Shown here: positions 8,882 to 17,470 of the stretch, in pieces
How positions within the stretch are numbered: the stretch's first letter is position 1
How the letters are laid out: every line of letters starts with the position of its first letter
DNA from: Marixanthomonas sp. SCSIO 43207
Lineage (GTDB): Bacteria; Bacteroidota; Bacteroidia; Flavobacteriales; Flavobacteriaceae
Assembly: GCF_019904255.1 (NCBI RefSeq)
Contig: NZ_CP063203.1
Coordinates: forward strand, 1,054,001-1,118,000
Reading direction: 5' to 3'
DNA: 64,000 nucleotides
Program-made: the position numbers and the translations under genes
The notes under the pieces: generated by a model
Told to the model about the DNA's origin: nothing
What the model saw: the letters and a program-made list of their open reading frames with translations, nothing else
Databases searched by the model: none

Positions 8882-11337
8882 TTTTCTAATTTCAATTTCA
8901 TTTTTTTAATTCGGTCTGCTAATTTTTCCGAAGATAACTTTTCTCTTAACCTATCTGTTATAATAGGAAAACTAAACGGAGTAGGTTTGGTACATTGTTT
9001 CCAGATGATTTCTTGACCGTTAATTCTTTCTAAAGCTAGCCTTAATCTACCTTCTTCTAGTTGATGCTCATAGGTTTCTCTAAAGGCTTGTTGAAATAAT
9101 AAGTTATCAGCCTCATAGTCTCTAAATACATCAAACAATAATTGACTACTGCTTTGTAGGTGTTTTGTTTTAACCATTTTGTTTGGGTAGCCTTGAAAAA
9201 CCAACCCGCTAATAACTGCAATATCTCTGAATTTTCTTCGTGCCAATTCGGTTGCATTGATACTTTTTTGCAAATCACTAAACAAATATTCTGTGCTAAA
9301 GGGATTATTATCAATAAGCTCTTGTACATTCACCGGTTGATCACTAAGCAATTCAAATCCATAATCATTATAAGCTAGTGAAAAGGTAATTGGGTTTAAT
9401 AAGCTTAAGCGATAGGCAAGTAAACCACTCATTGCTTCGTGTACAAAACGACCTTCAAAAGGATAAAAAATGGTGTGATACCCTTCACGTGTTTTAAATG
9501 ACTCAATTAAAAACTCGCTCTCTTTTGGAATGATACTTTCCTTTTCCTGACGTGCAAAAAGGTGTTTTAAGGCTTTTAATTCTGGAGTTTGATGTTTGTG
9601 CTCTGCTTCACTTTGTAGTTCTTCTCTTAAAATTTCGCTCATTTGAGAAGAAAGTGTCATACGACCACCCATAAAACTCACCACATTATTACTTTTCTTT
9701 TTGGAGCGTTTTACTTGTGCCACCATATTACGCAGTCGCACCAACTCTAACGTTCGTCCTGCAAAAACAAAGGTGTCACCGGGTTTCATTTTACCAACAA
9801 AAAACTCTTCAATAGTGCCTATAAAACCACCACTTACATATTTTACCAAAAGCATGCTATCACTTACAATGGTGCCAATAGATAAGCGGTGCATCATGGC
9901 AACTCTTCGGCTTTCTACTTTAAAAAGTCCATCAGGAGTTACTTCTACACGCTTGTACTCATCATAATTTTGAAGGCTTTGACTGCCAATGGTAATAAAG
10001 TTAAGGCACCAATTCCACTGCTCGTCTGTGATTCCTTGAAAACAGAATGTTGATTTAATTTCTTTTTTTATTTCAGAAGGAAAAAATCCGTCACTTACTG
10101 CTAGAGTTACCAAATATTGAATTAAAACATCAAAACTTAACAAGTAAGGGATTCTGTCTTCAATTACGCGCTCTTTTACAGCTCTTTTTAATGCTGAAGC
10201 TTCAATTAATTCTAATGCGTGTGTGGGTAAAAAATAGATGACAGAGGCTTCTCCGGGTCTGTGGTTGCTTCTTCCGGCACGTTGTAAAAATTTGGCAACA
10301 CCTTTAGGACCACCAATTTGAATGATTGTTTCTACCGGAGCAAAATCTACACCCAAATCTAAGCTTGAAGTTGCTACTACAGCTTTTAGCGATTCATTTC
10401 TAATGGCTTGCTCTACCCAAAGTCTGGTGTCTTTTGAAATACTACCGTGATGCATGGCTAGTTCGCCGGCAAATTCGGGATGTTTTTCCAATAATTTCTG
10501 AAACCATATTTCACACTGCCCACGTGTGTTGGTAAAGATTATCGTAGTCTTACTTTTTTTAATAATTGGTACAATTTCTTCCAGAAGATGAAGTCCTAAA
10601 TGCCCACGCCACGGAAAGGTTTCCATTTTTTTAGGAATAATGGATTTTATCTTTATTTTTTTCTTTCGTGTAGCTTTAATTAAAACAGATTGATTGAGTG
10701 TGGTTTCATCAGTGCCTAGTAAAACTTGTTGAGCCTGTTCTAGATTTCCTATTGTAGCCGAAACACCCCAAATTCTAAGTTTGGGACAAATTGTTTTTAA
10801 ACGAGATAAACCCAGTTCCATCTGTACACCTCGTTTGCTGCCCAATAACTCGTGCCACTCATCAACGACTACAGCAGTAAGTGTTTTAAACATTTTTGCA
10901 TATCGTTTACTAGCTAGTAATAACATCAAGCTTTCTGGAGTGGTAATGAGCAAATCTGGCATCGAGCGTTTTTGTTTGGCTCGCTCTTTTTGAGAAGTAT
11001 CTCCCGTACGGATACCAACGGTTAAACCAGTTTCTAAATCATCTGCAAATCGTTGTGCAGCTTGTTGAATTTCTACTGAAAGTGCCCGCAAAGGTGTAAT
11101 CCAAATGGCTTTTATTCCTTTTTCCTTTTTTGATTTATAATCGGGGTTGTTTTTAATATATTTTAAAACAATCGGTGCCCACAATGCATAGGTTTTTCCA
11201 CTCCCGGTAGGAGCATTTAACAAGCCATTTTTGCCTTGTAGAAAAGCATTCCAAGTTTTTTTCTGAAAAGGGAATGGTTTCCAGTTTTTTTCCTGAAACC
11301 ATGTTTCAGCAATTGCTATTAAATCTTTTTTTTTCAC
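8878..11337 (-). CDS. Ligase-associated Lhr-type DEXH-box helicase
   Basis: A superfamily-2 helicase of 819 residues, the Lhr-core type. Walker A APTGSGKT is at 42-49, and a DEWH motif II is at 159-162 followed by a SATIGN motif III. Motif V/VI is QRAGRSNHR. A winged-helix/Lhr C-terminal region completes the protein. Lhr helicases translocate 3' to 5' on single-stranded DNA and unwind RNA-DNA hybrids. Here the gene lies between the ATP-dependent ligase and the PdeM-type nuclease with 4-bp ATGA overlaps on both sides, the standard arrangement of the ligase-associated DNA-damage module. Confidence 0.93.
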   Translation of the reverse strand: MKKKDLIAIAETWFQEKNWKPFPFQKKTWNAFLQGKNGLLNAPTGSGKTYALWAPIVLKYIKNNPDYKSKKEKGIKAIWITPLRALSVEIQQAAQRFADDLETGLTVGIRTGDTSQKERAKQKRSMPDLLITTPESLMLLLASKRYAKMFKTLTAVVVDEWHELLGSKRGVQMELGLSRLKTICPKLRIWGVSATIGNLEQAQQVLLGTDETTLNQSVLIKATRKKKIKIKSIIPKKMETFPWRGHLGLHLLEEIVPIIKKSKTTIIFTNTRGQCEIWFQKLLEKHPEFAGELAMHHGSISKDTRLWVEQAIRNESLKAVVATSSLDLGVDFAPVETIIQIGGPKGVAKFLQRAGRSNHRPGEASVIYFLPTHALELIEASALKRAVKERVIEDRIPYLLSFDVLIQYLVTLAVSDGFFPSEIKKEIKSTFCFQGITDEQWNWCLNFITIGSQSLQNYDEYKRVEVTPDGLFKVESRRVAMMHRLSIGTIVSDSMLLVKYVSGGFIGTIEEFFVGKMKPGDTFVFAGRTLELVRLRNMVAQVKRSKKKSNNVVSFMGGRMTLSSQMSEILREELQSEAEHKHQTPELKALKHLFARQEKESIIPKESEFLIESFKTREGYHTIFYPFEGRFVHEAMSGLLAYRLSLLNPITFSLAYNDYGFELLSDQPVNVQELIDNNPFSTEYLFSDLQKSINATELARRKFRDIAVISGLVFQGYPNKMVKTKHLQSSSQLLFDVFRDYEADNLLFQQAFRETYEHQLEEGRLRLALERINGQEIIWKQCTKPTPFSFPIITDRLREKLSSEKLADRIKKMKLKLEK

Positions 11338-12926
11338 TTAGGGATTAAGGCTTTAAGATCGTCCAAGGTATTGGCTTCTTCAATGGGTTTGTCTTTTCGC
11401 CAACGGACAATTCGTGGAAAACGAGTGGCTACACCACTCTTGTGGCGTTTACTTTCTGCAATACCTTCAAAAGCTATTTCAAACACGTGATGTGGGGTTA
11501 CGCTGCGTACCGGGCCAAAACGTTCTAACGTATTTCGTTTTATCCAAGCGTCTACTTTTTTAAATTCGGCATCGGTCAAACCTGAGTAGGCTTTTGCAAA
11601 TGTGACCAATTCATCTCCATCCCACAATCCAAAAGTATAATCTGTGTAAAGATTTGCTCTTCTCCCGTGACCGCGCATAGCGTAGGTAAGTACACCGTCT
11701 ATTGTAAATGGGTCTATTTTCCATTTCCACCAATCACCTTTTTTTCTTCCTACGAGATAAGGAGAGTTTTTTTTCTTAAGCATTAACCCTTCACTTCTTT
11801 TTTCTCTAGACAAGTTGCGTTCACGGGCAGCAGCTTCCCAAGATGAAAATTGCATGGTTTCACTTAAGTATAAACCAATTTTGTCACAATTGCAGTTGTT
11901 TATTAATGCGTCTAATAGTTTTCTGCGCTCTACAAATGGTTTTTTACGAATGTCTTTGCCTTTCCATTCTAGTAAATCATAGGCTGTTAAAATTACGGGT
12001 GTCTTTTTTAGGAGTGCTTTGGTAATGTTTTTACGCCCAATGCGGGTTTGAAGGTCCTTAAAGTTACCAATGGTGTTATTTCCGAAGGGAAGAATCTCTC
12101 CGTCTAATACGGTGCCATTAGGAATTTCTTTTAAAAAACGTTGAAATTCAGGATACTTGTCTGTCACTAATTCTTCGCCACGTGACCATACAAATACTTC
12201 GTTATTTCTGATGATTACTTGAGCTCGTATACCATCCCACTTGTGCTCAAAACTCCATTCTGAAATATCCTCCAATTCTTCTTGAAAATTATCTTCAACA
12301 GCATATGCAAGGTAAAATGGATAGGGCTTGCTGAGGTAATCTTCTTCGTTTTCTTCTAAAATCAATTTCTGAAAAGTAGTGGTATCGGGTGTCCAATTCC
12401 CCATCAGTTTATAGGCAAGAATGTCTTGTTCAATATTGGTTGCTTTGGATAAAGCACGAGTCATTAATTTTTGACTTACACCAATACGAAAACTTCCGGT
12501 AATAATTTTATTGAACACAAAACGCTCATAATAATTTAAACGCATCCAGTTGGTGTGCAAATAGTCCTTTTTTTCAGCTTCAGGAAGTGTACGCAAAGTT
12601 TGTATTTCTGAAATATAGGTTGCCAATGATTTTGAGCTGGAAGCTTCATTTTTAGGTAGTATTAATGCAATTGTTTCGGCTAGATCACCTACAATGTGAT
12701 AACTTTCTTCAAATAACCAAAGCGGAATGTTACTAAGTTCGGTAGCCCATTCTCTTAACAAGGTGGTGTTTACGGGTCTTTTGGGGCGTCTATGCGATAG
12801 TATAGCGATGGTCCACAGCTTATCCTTATCTGGTGCTGTTTGAAAATACGCTGTTAATGCAGCAACTTTCACATTGGTTTTATTTGTGCTATCAATGGTT
12901 TTTATGAGTTGAGCAAACTTTTTCAT
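11334..12926 (-). CDS. ATP-dependent DNA ligase of the ligase-associated DNA-damage cluster
   Basis: A 530-residue ATP-dependent DNA ligase, separate from the NAD-dependent replicative LigA. The adenylation motif EHKWDGIR places the nucleotidyl lysine at K229. It is preceded by an N-terminal DNA-binding helical domain (about 1-200) and followed by the other nucleotidyltransferase motifs (for example LDGEILPF and SEGLMLKKK) and an OB-fold. This long form with the N-terminal domain is the type found with an Lhr helicase, a beta-lactamase-fold exonuclease and a PdeM nuclease. It overlaps both neighbours by 4 bp. The pathway probably handles strand breaks or crosslink intermediates; the exact lesion is not established from sequence. 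Confidence 0.93.
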   Translation of the reverse strand: MKKFAQLIKTIDSTNKTNVKVAALTAYFQTAPDKDKLWTIAILSHRRPKRPVNTTLLREWATELSNIPLWLFEESYHIVGDLAETIALILPKNEASSSKSLATYISEIQTLRTLPEAEKKDYLHTNWMRLNYYERFVFNKIITGSFRIGVSQKLMTRALSKATNIEQDILAYKLMGNWTPDTTTFQKLILEENEEDYLSKPYPFYLAYAVEDNFQEELEDISEWSFEHKWDGIRAQVIIRNNEVFVWSRGEELVTDKYPEFQRFLKEIPNGTVLDGEILPFGNNTIGNFKDLQTRIGRKNITKALLKKTPVILTAYDLLEWKGKDIRKKPFVERRKLLDALINNCNCDKIGLYLSETMQFSSWEAAARERNLSREKRSEGLMLKKKNSPYLVGRKKGDWWKWKIDPFTIDGVLTYAMRGHGRRANLYTDYTFGLWDGDELVTFAKAYSGLTDAEFKKVDAWIKRNTLERFGPVRSVTPHHVFEIAFEGIAESKRHKSGVATRFPRIVRWRKDKPIEEANTLDDLKALIPK

Positions 12927-13951
12927 GAGGTTGCCTCCTTGTCTTTTACAGATTCGGTTTCAGAAGATTCTTCTTCATATTGTGTTTTTTCAGTTCGTGC
13001 ATCATAACCCAACTCTTCTCTTAAATATTTTGAAAAAATATCTGTATACCCGTGCGTGGCAATGACTTTTTCACAACCGGTTGCTTTTATCGTGTTTAAT
13101 AAACCATTCCAATCTGCGTGATCACTTAATACAAATCCCTTATCAATGGCTCTTCGTCTACGAGCCCCTCTAAAAGTCATCCATCCACTGGCCGAAGCAG
13201 TTACAAAAGGAACCATTTTTCGTATCCACGTTCCGCCATGAGCACTTGGAGGCGCTAATACTATATTGCCTTTTATATCTTCTTTTTTAGTATCGCGAGT
13301 TACTCTTGTGGTAGGAGGGAATGAGTACTTGTCTCGTAGCACTTCGGTCATGTTTTCAATGGCACCGTGTGTGTAAATAGTACCAATTGATGTGTCTAAA
13401 TGTTTTAAAAGCCGTTGTGCTTTACCAAGACTGTAACCAAATAAAACAGAGGTTTTTCCTTCTTGTTTATTGGTGTTCCACCAAGTGTTTATTTCTGAAA
13501 AAGTTTCAGTTTGTGGCGCCCATTTAAAAGCAGGAAGACCAAAAGTGCATTCGGTAATAAATGTATGGCATTTTATAGGCTCAAAGGGTTCTGCTACGCC
13601 ATCGTTTTCAGTTTTAAAATCACCTGTAAACACCCATACTTCACCTTTATATTCAACTCGCACTTGTGATGATGCTACAATATGCCCTGCCGGATGTAAT
13701 GAAAAGGTAACTCCATTTATAGTAAAGGTTTCATTCCATTCTTTACCGGTTACTTTAATATCTCCTAGCCTATGTTTAATGATAGAAACATTATTGGTGT
13801 GCGTGATATATTGTTTGTGTCCCCAACGACTGTGGTCTGCGTGCCCGTGAGTAACGATGCATTTATCTACTGGTCGCCAAGCGTCAATATATACATTGGC
13901 TTGTTGACAATAAATACCTTTATCATTAAAAACAAGTAAGGGTTGTTTCAT
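12923..13951 (-). CDS. Ligase-associated metallo-beta-lactamase-fold exonuclease
   Basis: A 342-residue beta-CASP/metallo-beta-lactamase nuclease. The zinc motif VTHGHADHS places H35, H37, D39 and H40 near the N-terminus. The later FTGDFK, LSDHADWNG and ATHGY segments complete the active site. ATG 13951 is chosen because it gives MKQPLLVFNDKG, whereas the upstream in-frame ATG adds about 32 basic/hydrophobic residues not expected in the family. It is the first gene of the exonuclease-ligase-helicase-PdeM operon and overlaps the ligase by 4 bp. It is related to the mRNA 3'-processing nuclease family but its context marks it as a DNA repair exonuclease. Confidence 0.92.
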   Translation of the reverse strand: MKQPLLVFNDKGIYCQQANVYIDAWRPVDKCIVTHGHADHSRWGHKQYITHTNNVSIIKHRLGDIKVTGKEWNETFTINGVTFSLHPAGHIVASSQVRVEYKGEVWVFTGDFKTENDGVAEPFEPIKCHTFITECTFGLPAFKWAPQTETFSEINTWWNTNKQEGKTSVLFGYSLGKAQRLLKHLDTSIGTIYTHGAIENMTEVLRDKYSFPPTTRVTRDTKKEDIKGNIVLAPPSAHGGTWIRKMVPFVTASASGWMTFRGARRRRAIDKGFVLSDHADWNGLLNTIKATGCEKVIATHGYTDIFSKYLREELGYDARTEKTQYEEESSETESVKDKEATS

Positions 13952-14064
13952 ACGTTTTTTTTCATAGCACCTTAAAAATAATGGTTTACCTACTTTTTTT
14001 TTCAGAATTAAGAAAAGTTTAAACAAAATATGAATACAGTGCTTCACTAGACTTGTAAATATTT

Positions 14065-14072
14065 TATATTTG
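14065..14072 (+). promoter_or_regulatory. -7 promoter element of the TerB-like gene
   Basis: The bases TATATTTG match TAnnTTTG exactly and lie 17 bases before the start codon of the TerB-like gene. A TTG at 14053 is too close to be a standard -33 box. Confidence 0.45.
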
Positions 14073-14089
14073 TAGTTTAATATTATACT

Positions 14090-14518
14090 ATGTCATTTAC
14101 AGATCTTTTTGAAAGTGGGCACCACTCTAGAAACCTAAGTCATTTTGCTTCAATAGCAAACATTGCAGCAATTGATGGTGAATTGAATGAAGAAGAAGAA
14201 AAACTATTGAAACGTTTTGCTCGAAAATTGGATATTGATGAAGATGAATATCAAATGGTTGTTAAAGACCCATCAAAATATCCTATCAACCCTCCTAATT
14301 CTGCAGATAAGCGCTTAGAGCGTATGCATGATTTATTTGAAATGATTTTTGCAGATCATGAAATAGATGATCATGAACGCTTTTTAATTGAGCGTTATGC
14401 TATTGGTTTGGGATATTCTGCCGAGTTGGCTCAAAAACTAATAAAACGCTCTATTGAAATTTATGACGGTGGTTTAAATCTTGAAGATTACAGATATCTT
14501 TTAAATAAAGAAGATTAA
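14090..14518 (+). CDS. TerB-family (tellurite-resistance-like) protein
   Basis: A small acidic, all-helical cytosolic protein of 142 residues. The pattern ASIANIAAIDGELNEEEEKLL followed by an aspartate/glutamate-rich stretch and FEMIFADHEIDDHE is characteristic of the TerB/DjlA-N fold, with paired acidic segments thought to bind metal ions. The name comes from tellurite-resistance operons, but none of the other ter genes is nearby, so that function should not be assumed. It is a single-gene unit with its own promoter element and a strong terminator downstream that is shared with fbp. Confidence 0.8.
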   Translation: MSFTDLFESGHHSRNLSHFASIANIAAIDGELNEEEEKLLKRFARKLDIDEDEYQMVVKDPSKYPINPPNSADKRLERMHDLFEMIFADHEIDDHERFLIERYAIGLGYSAELAQKLIKRSIEIYDGGLNLEDYRYLLNKED

Positions 14519-14540
14519 GTATAAAAAGAGTTATACATAA

Positions 14541-14576
14541 AAAAAATCCGAAGCAAAATAGCTTCGGATTTTTTTT
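14541..14576. terminator. Bidirectional intrinsic terminator
   Basis: A 14-bp inverted repeat (core ATCCGAAGC / GCTTCGGAT) with a 6-base loop is flanked by A and T runs, so it works on both strands. It lies between the convergent TerB-like gene and fbp. Confidence 0.92.
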
Positions 14577-15582
14577 ACTTCGCATTACGCATAAACTCTT
14601 CTGCTTTTTCCATCATATTGATACTTCCGCAGAAAAAAGGAACACGTTGATGTAGTTCTGTTGGTTGTATGTCTAGAATACGATTATAACCGTCACTAGC
14701 TTTTCCGCCGGCTTGTTCTGTTAATAAAGCCATAGGATTACATTCATATAACAACCGTAGTTTTCCATTAGGATTTTTTGAAGTGCTTGGGTAGATGTAA
14801 ATTCCACCTTTAATTAAATTTCTATGAAAGTCTGAAACCATCGAACCTATATATCGTGCAGTATACGGGCGATTTTCTTCTTCCTTTTGGCAATATTTTA
14901 TATAATCTTTTACCCCTTGCGGAAAATGAACATAATTACCTTCATTAACCGAGTAAATGTTACCGTTTTCAGGAAACTTCATATTAGGGTGTGACAAGTA
15001 ATACGTGCCAATGGCAGGGTTTAATGTAAAGCCGTTTACACCGTGGCCTGTAGTATAAACAATCATTGTAGAAGTACCATATACAATATATCCGGCAGCA
15101 ACTTGGCGGTTACCCGGCTGTAAAAAGTCGTCTAGTGTTACTGGAGATCCAGATGGGGTTACTCTACGATAGATAGAAAAAATAGTCCCTACCGAAACAT
15201 TTACATCAATATTTGACGAACCATCTAGAGGATCAATTAATACAACATATTTGTTGTCATTTTTTTCATTTCGGCCTTTAATTGTAATAAAGTCATCCTC
15301 CTCTTCACTGGCAATTCCACAAACTATTTCTCTATTAGTTAGTGTGTTAATAAAAGCTTCGTTGGCATAGACGTCTAGTTTTTGCTGATCTTCACCTTGA
15401 ACGTTTTGATCACCTGCAGTGCCTAAAATATCTACCAATCCTGCTTTGTTTACTTCGTGATTAACAACCTTTGCAGCCAAGCGAATAGAATTGATTAACC
15501 GTGATAATTCACCCGAAGAGTATTTAAATTCTTCTTGATTTTCAATGATAAATTCGCCTAGGGTTTTGTTTTTGTTTGCCAT
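14575..15582 (-). CDS. fbp: Class I fructose-1,6-bisphosphatase
   Basis: This enzyme hydrolyses fructose-1,6-bisphosphate to fructose-6-phosphate, the key step of gluconeogenesis, and fits with pckA at the other end of the window. It is 335 residues long. The metal and substrate motifs are clear: [14 protein letters not shown] (the inositol-phosphatase family signature) and [10 protein letters not shown] near the C-terminus. The start ATG 15582 gives [11 protein letters not shown], usual for flavobacterial enzymes. It is transcribed alone and faces the TerB-like gene, with which it shares a bidirectional terminator. Confidence 0.96.
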   Translation of the reverse strand: MANKNKTLGEFIIENQEEFKYSSGELSRLINSIRLAAKVVNHEVNKAGLVDILGTAGDQNVQGEDQQKLDVYANEAFINTLTNREIVCGIASEEEDDFITIKGRNEKNDNKYVVLIDPLDGSSNIDVNVSVGTIFSIYRRVTPSGSPVTLDDFLQPGNRQVAAGYIVYGTSTMIVYTTGHGVNGFTLNPAIGTYYLSHPNMKFPENGNIYSVNEGNYVHFPQGVKDYIKYCQKEEENRPYTARYIGSMVSDFHRNLIKGGIYIYPSTSKNPNGKLRLLYECNPMALLTEQAGGKASDGYNRILDIQPTELHQRVPFFCGSINMMEKAEEFMRNAK

Positions 15583-15660
15583 TTTTATCTTAATAGATGG
15601 ATTTTAGTCGCAAATATCGATATTTTTGTCTAAAGCGTATTTTAATTAAACCGAAAAAAG

Positions 15661-16143
15661 ATGGATTTCAATATTCGCAAAAGTACCAAAAAAGACATGC
15701 CGGCCGTATTACATTTAATAAAGGAGTTGGCAGATTATGAAAAAATGGAACATGAAGTAGAAATTACTACAGACGATCTAGTAAAAGAAGGCTTTGGCGA
15801 AGATCCATTATTTGACTGCTTTATTGCCGAAAAACAAGATGGCGAAGTAGTTGGGATGGCATTAATTTACTTTCGGTTTTCTACGTGGAAAGGAAAAACA
15901 CTTCATCTAGAAGATTTAATGGTAAAAAAAGAATACAGAGGAGAAGGTTTGGGTATTGCATTATATTCTGAAGTGATAAAATATGGAGCATCACACGGTG
16001 TTAAACGTATAGAGTGGATTGTACTAGACTGGAATAAAAATGCAATTAAATTCTACGAAGACACAGGTGCCGAATTACAAAAACAATGGTATACGGTACA
16101 AATGGATGAGGAAGGAATTAAAAAATTTGTTGAAAACCTATAA
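15661..16143 (+). CDS. GNAT family N-acetyltransferase (diamine acetyltransferase-like)
   Basis: A 160-residue GNAT acetyltransferase. The acetyl-CoA binding motif A is in LMVKKEYRGEGLGIALYSEV, with the pyrophosphate loop REGLG type (Y-R-G-E-G-L-G-I). The C-terminal half with WIVLDWNKNAIKFYEDTGA resembles spermidine/spermine or diamine N-acetyltransferases. The substrate is not proven. It stops at 16143 and the aspartokinase ATG follows with no gap, so the two genes form an operon, although no metabolic link between them is obvious. Confidence 0.85.
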   Translation: MDFNIRKSTKKDMPAVLHLIKELADYEKMEHEVEITTDDLVKEGFGEDPLFDCFIAEKQDGEVVGMALIYFRFSTWKGKTLHLEDLMVKKEYRGEGLGIALYSEVIKYGASHGVKRIEWIVLDWNKNAIKFYEDTGAELQKQWYTVQMDEEGIKKFVENL

Positions 16144-17400
16144 ATGAAAATATTCAAGTTTGGAGGTGCGTCTGTAAAAGATGCAAAGGGAGTACAAAAT
16201 GTGGTACATGTTTTAAAAACCACGGGTGAAAAAAATTTGGTAGTCGTTATTTCAGCAATGGGAAAAATGACCAATGCCCTTGAAGAAGTAGTTACCGCTC
16301 ATTTGGCAAAAAGTGATACATTAAAAGATCACTTACACGCAATTGAAAGCTATCATTATACTATTTTAAATGATTTATTCCCTAATAAGGAACATGCGGT
16401 TTATGAAGCTGTACAAGGCTTATTTAATCAACTAAAAGGATTTTTGGCTAGTTCAAAATCTAAAAATCATGCTTTTGTTTATGATCAAATTGTGAGTTAT
16501 GGCGAGTTAATTTCAACTACAATTGTTTCAACATATCTTTCAGAAGAAAACATTAAAAACACTTGGCTTGATGTACGTGGATGTATAAAAACCGATGCCA
16601 ATTATCGTGATGCAAAAGTAGATTGGGATGTAACCCAAAAACGAATTATTAATAAAGTAAGCCCAACCGGAATAACAATCACACAAGGTTTTTTGGGAGC
16701 AGAACACGAAAACAACTTTACAACAACCTTAGGTCGTGAGGGGAGTGATTACACTGCAGCAATTTTTGCGTATTGCTTAAATGGAGAATCGGTAACTATC
16801 TGGAAAGATGTTCCTGGAGTTTTAAACGCAGACCCGCGTTACTTTTCAAAAACACAATTACTCAATAAAATATCTTATAGAGAAGCAATTGAATTGGCAT
16901 TTTACGGCGCATCTGTAATTCACCCAAAAACGCTGCAACCTTTACAACGCAAAGAAATTCCTTTGTATGTTAAATCATTCTACAGTCCTACAGACGCTGG
17001 TACTTGTGTAGGCAAGGGTGTAACGCTAGACCCTCACACATCGTGTTTTATTTTAAAAAATGACTTGGTGTTGATTTCCCTTTCATCTTTAGACTTCAGT
17101 TTTATGATGGAAGATAATATTAGTGAGGTTTTCAAAATGTTGCACGACTATAAAATGAAGGTAGAATTAATTCAGAATTCTGCTATAAGTTTCTCAGTTT
17201 GTGTTTCAAATAAGTATAATACACTCGATAAACTTTTGGTAAAATTGCGTGAAAAATTCAAAGTAAAGTGGAATGAAGGAGTAACACTCTACACAGTAAG
17301 ACATTCATCACCTCTTGAAATTAAGGCCTTGACCGAAAACAAAAAACTTTTATTAAAACAAGAAAGCAGAGACACAGTACAGGTTATTGTACAAAATTAG
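16144..17400 (+). CDS. lysC: Aspartokinase (monofunctional)
   Basis: Aspartokinase phosphorylates aspartate and begins synthesis of lysine, methionine, threonine and diaminopimelate. It has 418 residues. The N-terminal KFGGASV motif (5-11) binds ATP phosphate, the amino-acid kinase core contains TLGREGSDYTAA and WKDVPGVLNADPR, and the C-terminal region holds ACT-type regulatory domains. It is a single-function enzyme, unlike the ThrA/MetL fusions with homoserine dehydrogenase. The start directly follows the GNAT stop. Which end product controls it cannot be read from the sequence. Confidence 0.93.
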   Translation: MKIFKFGGASVKDAKGVQNVVHVLKTTGEKNLVVVISAMGKMTNALEEVVTAHLAKSDTLKDHLHAIESYHYTILNDLFPNKEHAVYEAVQGLFNQLKGFLASSKSKNHAFVYDQIVSYGELISTTIVSTYLSEENIKNTWLDVRGCIKTDANYRDAKVDWDVTQKRIINKVSPTGITITQGFLGAEHENNFTTTLGREGSDYTAAIFAYCLNGESVTIWKDVPGVLNADPRYFSKTQLLNKISYREAIELAFYGASVIHPKTLQPLQRKEIPLYVKSFYSPTDAGTCVGKGVTLDPHTSCFILKNDLVLISLSSLDFSFMMEDNISEVFKMLHDYKMKVELIQNSAISFSVCVSNKYNTLDKLLVKLREKFKVKWNEGVTLYTVRHSSPLEIKALTENKKLLLKQESRDTVQVIVQN

Positions 17401-17415
17401 TTGAATTGCTTTCGC

Positions 17416-17423
17416 TATATTTG
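17416..17423 (+). promoter_or_regulatory. -7 promoter element before the OlsF-like gene
   Basis: TATATTTG, an exact TAnnTTTG box, sits between lysC and the OlsF-like gene. Its last base is the G of an in-frame GTG, so that GTG would lie upstream of the transcript start. This supports the ATG at 17471 as the true start. Confidence 0.5.
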
Positions 17424-17470
17424 TGTTGGTTATCAATAAAAAGGCAACACGTTCAAAATCAAAAAACTCT

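Noticed and set aside
13952-14047. 32-residue N-terminal extension of the exonuclease gene
   Set aside because: The extension is not expected in the family; MKQPLLVFNDKG at 13951 is the usual start.
14090-14518. Tellurite resistance island
   Set aside because: Only a single TerB-like gene is present; no terC, terD or terZ-like genes are near.
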